Origin: a virus | IMG/VR virus record: IMGVR_UViG_3300020578_000135 | Coordinates: 1 to 46,899 of that record | DNA: 46,899 nt | Reading direction: 5' to 3' (one strand) | Shown: positions 6,632 to 13,953 of the stretch, one piece after another | How the letters are laid out: every line of letters starts with the position of its first letter | Position numbering within the stretch: the stretch's first letter is position 1 | The notes under the pieces: model-generated | Databases searched by the model: none | Seen by the model: the letters and a program-made list of their open reading frames with translations, nothing else | Told to the model about the DNA's origin: nothing | Program-made: the position numbers and the translations under genes

Positions 6632-8380
6632 ATGACTGAAACACAGAATGGTATAACTATAAATGATTTAGATTTTTTCTATATGCCCAATGGAGTCCCG
6701 TGCTTTTTGGGAAATAAAGAAAATGTTATAAATATTATAGAAAATGATTTGCAATTCACTATATATTATATCTTAACTGACAAATCAACTTTTAAAACAT
6801 ATACAAAAACAGAACCTAGCGGTTATCAACAAATACCTGGTTCATATAGTAGAATTTGGACCAGCGGTAAAACAACTGAAATTGTTGAAGAAGATCGTCA
6901 AATGTGTTTGTTTAAAGTTGTTAAGAATATGATTGGCAGAGTTTGTCAACCTGTTGAAAACGATGCTTTCGGAGAAACTTTTGTTGGTTTGGAAGCAGAA
7001 GCTATATACAACTTGCCTGCAATTCCTAAAACTCTTATTGCTAAACTAGACGAGTTTTTCAGATTGGTTCATGCCCAACATGGCACTGAATCAATTGTTA
7101 TGCTAACTTTTGATACAACAAATATGACATCAGATTCTTGGGGAATCCTAGTTCCTAAACAGGAGAATACTTCTGTTCATTGTAAGTATGATCCGGAATC
7201 TATAGTAGAAATGAAAGAAGAACATTTGTCCATTGTTGGTTCAGTTCATTCTCATCCGGAAATGGCGGCTTATGCTTCTGGTACAGATCATGAGGATCAA
7301 GCTGATTTTGATGGTCTACATATTACTTTTGGCTGGCAAAAGACAAAAGATAATAATGCGACTCAATACCATATTGAGATGCAAATGGCCGGGGTAGCTT
7401 ATACTTTGAAACCTGAAGATGTCTTTGAAATTGAGACTAAAATAAATGATCCAGATCCAGAAGTTGTTAAGTGGACGGAGAATGTCTCAAAAAAAGCCTA
7501 CCCCCCGTATTCGGCTTCGGGGGACACAATCAAGCAGCCGTACCAGCAGCCACATCAACAACCACAAACAACCAGCAATACAACGACGTCTACTACGGAT
7601 ATTGGTCGTAGCACGCGCCAAAATCTTCTTGGCAGTATAACTGATATTCATCTACAGGATGATGTTATTCTGGTATGCGAAGTAGAGCCCTATGCTCAAG
7701 TTGTTCATTGTCCATTGTGTGAATATGAACTCTCTACTGTTGATATAAACAATAGAATGTGTTCTGGGTGTGAAGGTATAATTGCAACACCTTCAGACAA
7801 TGTTCAGGATATAATAGCAAGCGTTAAATATCATGAAGAGTCTAAGTATGCGTGGCTTATGAAAGGTATGAAGCCGCCTAATACACATGAGCTATTTAGT
7901 AAAATATATCTTTATTGTAAAGACAACGATGCAAAAGACATGTTTATGTTGATTTACGATGATGGATTATTGCCACAATATGATAAAAATAATTCTAAAT
8001 CACTTGATCCAGCTGATGATGATGAAGAATTTACTTTATGTTGCAATAAACCATTAAGTGAAATCTACAGTGAAGCTTGCAGTTCTTTATGCAGTGATTG
8101 CGATCGTCCAATAACTCATGAACATTTAGTTCTGTTTCAAGATGCACATATAGAAAAAAACATTACCTTTTATTCATATGAAAGTGAATGTTGGGAATGT
8201 AAAAACTATGAAACAGAACTATGTCCACCGTATCGTAATCTCATCATTGATTGGATTCGAAACGGAGAAGTTCCACAAGAAGAGTGCATAGCTGAAATAT
8301 GCGATTCTTTTCAACCAGTTCATCCATATTCAACCGAAGCTACACAGTCAATAACAAACACTGCTTGGCAGAACGATTAA
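6632..8380 (+). CDS. JAB/JAMM-domain metalloprotease (PRTRC protein A-like) with zinc clusters, 582 aa
   Basis: Residues about 110-270 form a JAB/MPN domain. The signature HSHP at 206-209 is followed at the right distance by S216 and D219 (H-x-H-P-x6-S-x2-D), giving two His and one Asp to bind zinc. Enzymes of this family cut isopeptide bonds or mature ubiquitin-like tails. A Gln/Pro/Thr-rich linker (about 290-325) leads to a zinc-ribbon-like segment (C360, C363, C377, C380) and a second Cys group (C470-C490, C520, C523, C531). The gene has AAGGAG at its start and sits 18 bases after the E2-like gene and 15 before the E1-like gene. The likely job is to process the modifier encoded at 9177 or remove it from targets. 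Confidence 0.82.
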   Translation: MTETQNGITINDLDFFYMPNGVPCFLGNKENVINIIENDLQFTIYYILTDKSTFKTYTKTEPSGYQQIPGSYSRIWTSGKTTEIVEEDRQMCLFKVVKNMIGRVCQPVENDAFGETFVGLEAEAIYNLPAIPKTLIAKLDEFFRLVHAQHGTESIVMLTFDTTNMTSDSWGILVPKQENTSVHCKYDPESIVEMKEEHLSIVGSVHSHPEMAAYASGTDHEDQADFDGLHITFGWQKTKDNNATQYHIEMQMAGVAYTLKPEDVFEIETKINDPDPEVVKWTENVSKKAYPPYSASGDTIKQPYQQPHQQPQTTSNTTTSTTDIGRSTRQNLLGSITDIHLQDDVILVCEVEPYAQVVHCPLCEYELSTVDINNRMCSGCEGIIATPSDNVQDIIASVKYHEESKYAWLMKGMKPPNTHELFSKIYLYCKDNDAKDMFMLIYDDGLLPQYDKNNSKSLDPADDDEEFTLCCNKPLSEIYSEACSSLCSDCDRPITHEHLVLFQDAHIEKNITFYSYESECWECKNYETELCPPYRNLIIDWIRNGEVPQEECIAEICDSFQPVHPYSTEATQSITNTAWQND

Positions 8381-8395
8381 AAGGAGATATTTTGT

Positions 8396-9157
8396 ATGTC
8401 AAATAAACAACATAGATTTATTTTGATCGGAGCAGGCGGTATTGGAACTTGGCTTGCTGCTGGTTTAGTGAGACTTCTAGAATGGAAATATCCTGGATCT
8501 GCTTTGATTATAGTTGATGGAGATACTTTTGAAGAAAAGAATAAAGAACGGCAAGATTTTACTAAAACAGGAAATAAAGCTACAGTAAAAGCTTATGAAT
8601 TAACTTCTCAGTTTAATCAAACAAATATTATTCCTGTTCCAAAGTGGATAGTTGGTGAAAACTTTGAGGGAGTTGATGATGAAAATTCATCAAAGATAAA
8701 AGCTTCACAACTAATAACAGACGGTGATGTAGTATTTGCTGTGGTTGACAATTTTGCTGCTAGAAAAATAATCTTTGATGCTGCTAGTAATCTAAATCAT
8801 ATTGATGTTTTTACTGGCGGTAACGATGACGCTTTATTTGGCTCTATATATCATTATCAAAAACGCGACGGAAAAGAAATAACTGAACATCCGGTTGTAA
8901 CCCATTCTGAATATGAGAATCCGCCAGATAAAAATCCTGGAGAACTTTCTTGTCAAGAAAGATCAAAAATTCAAGGAGGCACTCAACTTCTTGCAACAAA
9001 CATGGCTGTTGCAGCGTTTTTGCTGGCCAGAACCCAAAAGATCATAGTAAACGAAGAATCCCCTACAGAAGCAGAGATATACTTTGATCTTGGTTTAGGT
9101 AGGGCTGAACCATATGATCGAACTGTAAGTAAAACAATGGCAGAAATAGCAAAATAA
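8396..9157 (+). CDS. ThiF/E1-like adenylating enzyme (PRTRC ThiF type), 253 aa
   Basis: Single Rossmann-fold E1 domain. GAGGIG at 12-17 is the nucleotide loop; D41 and D43 with N49, R52 and Q53 match the D-x-D...N-x-x-R-Q ATP site; VVDN at 116-119 is the second conserved acidic patch. C186 in GELSCQER is at the place where PRTRC ThiF proteins have their likely catalytic Cys. Such enzymes activate the C-terminal glycine of a small beta-grasp protein as an adenylate, then a thioester. It lies between the JAB gene and the ubiquitin-like gene, each within 20 bases, with AAGGAGA upstream. No MoeB/ThiF CxxC zinc pairs are visible. Confidence 0.85.
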   Translation: MSNKQHRFILIGAGGIGTWLAAGLVRLLEWKYPGSALIIVDGDTFEEKNKERQDFTKTGNKATVKAYELTSQFNQTNIIPVPKWIVGENFEGVDDENSSKIKASQLITDGDVVFAVVDNFAARKIIFDAASNLNHIDVFTGGNDDALFGSIYHYQKRDGKEITEHPVVTHSEYENPPDKNPGELSCQERSKIQGGTQLLATNMAVAAFLLARTQKIIVNEESPTEAEIYFDLGLGRAEPYDRTVSKTMAEIAK

Positions 9158-9176
9158 AATAACAAGGAGAAAAGAA

Positions 9177-9431
9177 ATGCAAATAAATAACAATTCCACA
9201 GGAAACCCTTCTGGAGGTATTGCGAATGTGCGCTTTGGCGTATATTCTCAAAGTACTCCTGTTGTAGGTAAAACTGTAAAAGAAATACGTGAACAATTTG
9301 GAAAACTTTGGGGTATTCCTTCGGATGCCACTGTTTACAAAGGCAAAGACAAAATGGATGATAACTATGTTGTTCAGGCAAATGACAACTTGGAATTCCA
9401 TCGTCGAGCTGGCGAAAAAGGTAACATCTAA
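9177..9431 (+). CDS. ubiquitin-like modifier (Prok_Ub / PRTRC protein C type), 84 aa
   Basis: Very small protein with AAGGAG upstream, last in the four-gene cassette. Residues 16-76 fit a beta-grasp pattern: strand, TVKEIREQFGKLWG helix, strand (ATVYKG), and closing strand (DNLEFHRRAGEKG). The ending RRAGEKG closely resembles the end of PRTRC protein C, assigned to the Prok_Ub family. Gly82 is followed by two more residues (Asn-Ile), so the mature modifier may end in Gly82 after trimming by the JAB protein. The first 14 residues are Asn/Gly-rich and probably disordered. It is the natural substrate of the E1-like enzyme just upstream. Confidence 0.72.
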   Translation: MQINNNSTGNPSGGIANVRFGVYSQSTPVVGKTVKEIREQFGKLWGIPSDATVYKGKDKMDDNYVVQANDNLEFHRRAGEKGNI

Positions 9432-9445
9432 TTTATTTAAAGTTT

Positions 9446-9481
9446 GTGGGGGAGGCTAGTTCTTGAACTATCCTCCCCCAC
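9446..9481 (+). terminator. strong GC-rich hairpin between modifier and ATPase genes
   Basis: Arms GTGGGGGAGGCTAGTT and its near-perfect complement form a 16-position stem with one C-T mismatch around the tetraloop CTTG. It begins 15 bases after the stop of the ubiquitin-like gene. There is no T run after it, so it may attenuate rather than fully terminate, or set the 3' end of an abundant modifier mRNA. It also argues that the ATPase starts at 9508, not at the TTG inside the loop. Confidence 0.7.
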
Positions 9482-9507
9482 ATCAACAAATATTAACGAG
9501 GTATTCT

Positions 9508-11118
9508 ATGCTTCTTTCTCAAATCAAACTTGGCACACCTTCTTTATGGATGAAAACTAAAGATTCATATCGAATGATTGATTATTTATTAGCTTCTAAT
9601 TTGCGTGAATTTTATATGATTCATTCTGATTTTGGTTTTAGTAAATTTGTGGACAAACAATGGTTGCCTATTTTGGTGGATAAATTTGATCCTGAAAATG
9701 GGAGTTCAACTCAAGCGGTTACTTATGATGTAAGCCTTGCTTACAGTTATCTAAAACAAGAGAACCTTTTGCATCGTTCTACTTTTATACATAATGTAGT
9801 AAATAATGTTGACGTGTTTGTTATGCAGTATGGAAATCTTATTGCTTCTTCTTTGAGAAATTACCGTGAATCTTTTTATGAAGATGATGTGTATTCTTTC
9901 CCTTTGCAACACGTTGTATTTTCTCATCAAGATTGTCCTGAAACCCACAAATCTTTATTTACTCATATTGAATCTAGTCCAATGTCATTGGATGAAATTA
10001 AATCTATATTATTTCATTTTAATAATGTTAGCGATGGTATGTTTGTTAGTGAAAAAGATGTGGAAGATATTGCTAAAGCTGGTTCAGGTTTATCGGAGTT
10101 TGAATTTATCAATTTGTCTTTGCTTTCTATCATTGACAAGAAGAAGATAAATCCTGAATATATTTATCAAAGTAAAATGAAGAACATTAAACAAAATGGA
10201 ATTCTAGAAATTATAAAGCCTACTAATTCTTTTGATAAAATTGGTGGACTAGATTTGGCTAAAGATATTGTAGCCAAAATAGTATGGTTATGGAATAATC
10301 CACAAAAAGCAAAAGAATACGGAGTACAACCAATAAGGCGTATGCTTATGGTTGGAGTGCCTGGCACCGGCAAATCAGCAATTTGTGAAGCTACCGCAAA
10401 AGAATTGAATCTAGATTTGGCTCGCACCGGCGTTAGTCAAGTCATGAATTCTTTTGTTGGTCAATCAGAGTCAAACATGCGTGCAGTTTTTCAACAAATT
10501 AAAGTTATGGCACCGCTGTGTGTTTGGATTGACGAGTTTGGTCGCGATCTATCTGGTGGCGCCAGTTCTTCATATGTAGACGGTGGCACTACTGATCGTG
10601 TTCATGGTGAATTTCTAACTGGTCTACAAGAGCTTCCTGAGAATGTTTTCTTAATTTGCGCTGCAAATCAACTTGAAAACCTTCGTCCAGAAATGCTTCG
10701 TGCAGACCGTTTTGATAAAATTATGTTCGTTGGATTACCTTCTTTTGAAGAAAGAAAAGAAATATTTAAAATATATCTTAGTGATATTCAAACTGATTAT
10801 GAATATGATTATGATAAATTATCCGAAGCGACTTGGGGTTACACTGGTGCAGAAATAAAAGCTTTGATTAGAGAAACTAAATTTAATGTAGTTTCTTCTC
10901 AAGTTCGTAGTATAAATGATGAAGATATCATCAATCAATCATATTATATGAGAAATATACTTTGGAATAAAAATAAAGAAATGATTAAAGATTTGTACAA
11001 GTCTGCTCTTCAACAGTGGGACTTTGCATCAAGTTCTCAATTTAATGAAGCAGAATCTATAATTTCTGGAAACTATGGTAAAGTGCGTTCTGTAACAAAA
11101 TCGAAAGGAAATTGGTAA
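9508..11118 (+). CDS. AAA+ ATPase, Ycf46-like, 536 aa
   Basis: Start set at ATG 9508 behind ACGAGG, because the upstream TTG at 9463 lies inside a hairpin. Residues 1-235 are a helical N-domain; 240-460 are one classic AAA module with Walker A GVPGTGKS (283-290), Walker B VWIDEF (D342, E343), sensor N387 and arginine fingers R398/R401 in LRADRFD, then WGYTGAEI. The DGGTTDRV stretch after Walker B is typical of Ycf46-type AAA proteins rather than proteasomal ATPases. The C-terminus (KGNW) lacks an HbYX proteasome-docking tail. It probably unfolds or remodels proteins, perhaps those tagged by the modifier encoded just upstream; that link is inference from position. Confidence 0.85.
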   Translation: MLLSQIKLGTPSLWMKTKDSYRMIDYLLASNLREFYMIHSDFGFSKFVDKQWLPILVDKFDPENGSSTQAVTYDVSLAYSYLKQENLLHRSTFIHNVVNNVDVFVMQYGNLIASSLRNYRESFYEDDVYSFPLQHVVFSHQDCPETHKSLFTHIESSPMSLDEIKSILFHFNNVSDGMFVSEKDVEDIAKAGSGLSEFEFINLSLLSIIDKKKINPEYIYQSKMKNIKQNGILEIIKPTNSFDKIGGLDLAKDIVAKIVWLWNNPQKAKEYGVQPIRRMLMVGVPGTGKSAICEATAKELNLDLARTGVSQVMNSFVGQSESNMRAVFQQIKVMAPLCVWIDEFGRDLSGGASSSYVDGGTTDRVHGEFLTGLQELPENVFLICAANQLENLRPEMLRADRFDKIMFVGLPSFEERKEIFKIYLSDIQTDYEYDYDKLSEATWGYTGAEIKALIRETKFNVVSSQVRSINDEDIINQSYYMRNILWNKNKEMIKDLYKSALQQWDFASSSQFNEAESIISGNYGKVRSVTKSKGNW

Positions 11119-11119
11119 A

Positions 11120-11758
11120 ATGAGTCAACCTAATTTTGACGTAAATGAATTTATAGATAGTGTTAAAGATGATAATCAAGAAAATGACAATGTCATTAGT
11201 CAGCCACCTAAAGAATACAAGACTGAATTGTACAAGAAATGGTTTAAATCAAAATCTCAAAGCGGTTTTTTATCGATAAAACCATGGTTTGAAGGAATGA
11301 AATTTAAAATAGACATTGGTAAAACTTCTTCTGAAGGAAAGTTATTAAGTAGCACAAATGTTTACGTAGACGCTATGGATTTTGCTGCTTATCTCAATGC
11401 TATAGTTTTTGGAACTGCTTCTACAATATATTCAGCCAATGAGAAACTTGGTTTACCGAGCGGTGAATCTTTTGCTTCTTTTGGTGGCGCTGATATTAAT
11501 GGAAAACCAGTCAGTAGAATTTTTAAATCACATTATTGGCAAAATGGTGATTCTTTTGATTCTAATGCTTTTGTTTGGAAATGTGGCCATTTTGGAGCAC
11601 GAAAATCAGAAACGGGTGCTTTTATTCCAGATTATAAGTCTCCGTTATCTGTTGATTTCTTGAAGGTTTCTAAACAGGAAATATGTTCTATATCATATCT
11701 TTTAAATATTTCTTTGTTTGGTTATGTGTCGAACAATCCCAACTGGTATGATCAATAG
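11120..11758 (+). CDS. hypothetical protein, 212 aa
   Basis: Starts one base after the ATPase stop, with AAAGGAAA inside the end of that gene as ribosome site. The first 40 residues are acidic and disordered; residues 50-205 look like a mixed alpha/beta domain rich in aromatic residues (KPWFEGMKFKIDIGK). Tight coupling to the AAA gene suggests an adaptor or partner. The family is not recognised. Confidence 0.65.
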   Translation: MSQPNFDVNEFIDSVKDDNQENDNVISQPPKEYKTELYKKWFKSKSQSGFLSIKPWFEGMKFKIDIGKTSSEGKLLSSTNVYVDAMDFAAYLNAIVFGTASTIYSANEKLGLPSGESFASFGGADINGKPVSRIFKSHYWQNGDSFDSNAFVWKCGHFGARKSETGAFIPDYKSPLSVDFLKVSKQEICSISYLLNISLFGYVSNNPNWYDQ

Positions 11759-11773
11759 TAGGGAGATTTATTA

Positions 11774-12127
11774 ATGAGTGATCAAAATCAAGATTACAGG
11801 GTACAGATAGAATCAATACTGCTTGCTGTTGCAAATAAAATGGAAGAAAGAATGTCTGTATACGAACAGCGTTTAGAACAAATAGAAAAACAGATTGCTA
11901 CTTTGGTTGTAGGATTTGGAGAACAGGCTGTTTTCGTAGAAGCATTGCTTTCTCAAATTGCCTTTGCAGATGAAGGTGGACGAAAGGCATTTCAAGATTC
12001 GCTGCAAGAGTCTAGAAAACAAATGTTGAATATAATGAAAGAAGGGGCTGATGATTTATTGGGCTCAACAGATTCAAACATTGCCCCATCCGTTAAAAGC
12101 GTGGCTGAACAAAAGTTATCTAACTGA
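11774..12127 (+). CDS. coiled-coil protein, 117 aa
   Basis: TAGGGAG precedes the ATG. Residues 20-50 form a clear coiled coil (MEERMSVYEQRLEQIEKQI), followed by an amphipathic helix. There is no Cys and no membrane segment. The 3' end overlaps the next gene by 77 bases in another frame. Probably an oligomeric accessory or scaffold protein; function unknown. Confidence 0.6.
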   Translation: MSDQNQDYRVQIESILLAVANKMEERMSVYEQRLEQIEKQIATLVVGFGEQAVFVEALLSQIAFADEGGRKAFQDSLQESRKQMLNIMKEGADDLLGSTDSNIAPSVKSVAEQKLSN

Positions 12128-12338
12128 AATTTCTAACGGATATTGCGTACTTTTTGTTCATCCTGACACTTATACTTTAATAAGTAAGGATTTTTATTAT
12201 TTGTCAATTGTGTATCCTCTTGTAAAAGAGGTGCATAATGATACAAATTCTTTTTTTATTCTTCCATTTAACGATTTGTTACCATACATAAAAGATGGCG
12301 ACTTAAGTTTTTATAATTTTTCAAAGGAGAGCGTATAA
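12051..12338 (+). CDS. hypothetical protein, 95 aa
   Basis: The first ATG in this frame (12051) has GAAGGGG upstream, but lies 77 bases inside the preceding gene, so a later start is possible. The product is rich in Tyr, Phe and Leu with short beta-like segments and looks like a small globular protein. Its stop overlaps the next ATG (TAATG). Function unknown. Confidence 0.5.
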   Translation: MIYWAQQIQTLPHPLKAWLNKSYLTEISNGYCVLFVHPDTYTLISKDFYYLSIVYPLVKEVHNDTNSFFILPFNDLLPYIKDGDLSFYNFSKESV

Positions 12339-12991
12339 TGACATTTCCATTGCCTGCTTTATCCAAATTTAATAAAAGATATGTAAATGGTCTTTTATCG
12401 AATCTGCGGATACCGTTTATTGCTGAATATTATGCTTATATAGAAACAGATCAACTTTCTGTTTTGCAAAATTTTCACAAATACTTTAGACCTGATTCTA
12501 TTGAACGACAGTCTGATTTGCATTTTTCTTCTTTTACTCAAACAAAGAAAGAAAAAATACAAAATAAAGTTTCTGAAATAGGTACACAAAAAAGATTTAT
12601 ATATCCTTTTAAACTTTCACAATTAATTGAAGACCATTTTTCAATTTATCCATTATCAGAAGTTGATTTTGTATTTAATTATTATATTTCCACAAATAGA
12701 ATAATTCGCGTTAATGATAACAAATCAACTGAATATTTGTTGATTAAACCTAATCCCTTTAATAAGGAAGAATACACTTCTCTAAAACAAGAATATGATT
12801 CTAAATATTCTTTTAAATCTATTCAACTTGCCATAATGAACGTAGCTGATGTTACGGCTAGATACAAAAAGGATTATGAAGCTATGTTGATAAAATTGGA
12901 AAAATTGAATGAAGAAAACATTAGTTTAAAGAACCAAATATGTTCAATGAATGAACAGATTATAAAATCAAACAGTTATACTTGGCAATGA
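12338..12991 (+). CDS. hypothetical protein with C-terminal coiled coil, 217 aa
   Basis: Ribosome site GGAGAG precedes the ATG, which overlaps the previous stop. The N-terminal 140 residues are Lys/Phe/Tyr-rich without a known motif; residues 165-210 form a coiled coil (EAMLIKLEKLNEENISLKNQ). It lies in the operon leading to the two E2-like paralogues. Confidence 0.6.
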   Translation: MTFPLPALSKFNKRYVNGLLSNLRIPFIAEYYAYIETDQLSVLQNFHKYFRPDSIERQSDLHFSSFTQTKKEKIQNKVSEIGTQKRFIYPFKLSQLIEDHFSIYPLSEVDFVFNYYISTNRIIRVNDNKSTEYLLIKPNPFNKEEYTSLKQEYDSKYSFKSIQLAIMNVADVTARYKKDYEAMLIKLEKLNEENISLKNQICSMNEQIIKSNSYTWQ

Positions 12992-13007
12992 AAAGGACCC
13001 TATTTAT

Positions 13008-13943
13008 ATGAACACATTTGCTGTTTCTTTTAATAATTTACAGTATGATATAAATCTTTACTGTGTTAATTCTAATCACGAGGATTATAAAGAAGCTGTT
13101 CAAAAAAATTCTATGTCAAAAATAGATTTTGAATCTTTGGAGAATGGTCTTTTTCTTATTCCTTTGTATAATTTCTCGTTGCCAATTAAAGATGGTGAAC
13201 GTGTAATAAACTGTTATTACAAAATTTCTGATAACTATGAGATTGTTACGTGGAACGATAGTAATTTATCTACTATAATTATAACTGCTTTTAAATTGCA
13301 TGTTAAGTCGTTACTTGTTAACTGTTCTGATGCTTCAAATTCAACAGGTATGAGTTATCTATCTCGTCAATTGTTTCCAACCAATTCTCTTCAAGGTGGT
13401 GTGATATATTCATCTACTTTGAATTTGATTGCAGATGTTGCAAAGAGAAAAGTTCCCCAACCTCTTTGCAGTTTTTATTCTGATCCAGCTATTAAATTTT
13501 ATTCGAAAACTTATCAATACGCAAATTCAACACGTACGCCAAACTGTTCTCACCCGGTACTTGTTAAACACCAAGAAAAACCAATAGGCTGTAGCTATTC
13601 TGACCATACAGAATGCGCTTATTTTCAGCAGAATAAACAATTGATAAGAACAGATTGCTATAATGATAATGTTGAAAGTTCGCAAGTTTCAAAATATGAA
13701 TTATATAAATCTATTTACAATAATTCTAGTGTTGTTTATCTAATTATGATTAATGATAAAATTCATAATCAACTAACGTATTTTTATAATTTCTTCAGTG
13801 AAGTAGATGAATACTATACTGTAGAAGCTATAAAGGAATACGAAAATGTTATTAGGACAACTTCAAATAATGTAAAAGTAGAAAATCTTGTTGATTCTGA
13901 TGATTCTAAGAAAAATAGTTATCTTCTAAACCTTGTTAGTTAG
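13008..13943 (+). CDS. hypothetical protein with Cys-rich C-terminal half, 311 aa
   Basis: AAAAGGA precedes the ATG. The first 130 residues show alternating beta-strand-like segments. Residues 155-225 contain a run of Cys and His (SFYSDP region, NCSHPV, GCSYSDHTECAYF, RTDCYND) that could bind one or two metal ions. It is directly upstream of the E2-like paralogue at 13954 and ends 10 bases before it. A partner of the E2-like proteins is possible from position only. Confidence 0.6.
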   Translation: MNTFAVSFNNLQYDINLYCVNSNHEDYKEAVQKNSMSKIDFESLENGLFLIPLYNFSLPIKDGERVINCYYKISDNYEIVTWNDSNLSTIIITAFKLHVKSLLVNCSDASNSTGMSYLSRQLFPTNSLQGGVIYSSTLNLIADVAKRKVPQPLCSFYSDPAIKFYSKTYQYANSTRTPNCSHPVLVKHQEKPIGCSYSDHTECAYFQQNKQLIRTDCYNDNVESSQVSKYELYKSIYNNSSVVYLIMINDKIHNQLTYFYNFFSEVDEYYTVEAIKEYENVIRTTSNNVKVENLVDSDDSKKNSYLLNLVS

Positions 13944-13953
13944 GACCAATATT

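Noticed and set aside
8983-9401. Two minus-strand frames opposite the E1-like and modifier genes
   Set aside because: No ribosome site, unnatural composition, and full overlap with well-supported plus-strand genes.
9463-9507. TTG start giving 15 more residues for the AAA ATPase
   Set aside because: The TTG lies in the loop of a strong hairpin with no free ribosome site; ATG 9508 has ACGAGG upstream.
9508-11118. Calling the AAA protein a proteasomal ATPase (Mpa/ARC)
   Set aside because: No coiled-coil/OB N-domain and no HbYX tail; Ycf46-type blocks fit better.
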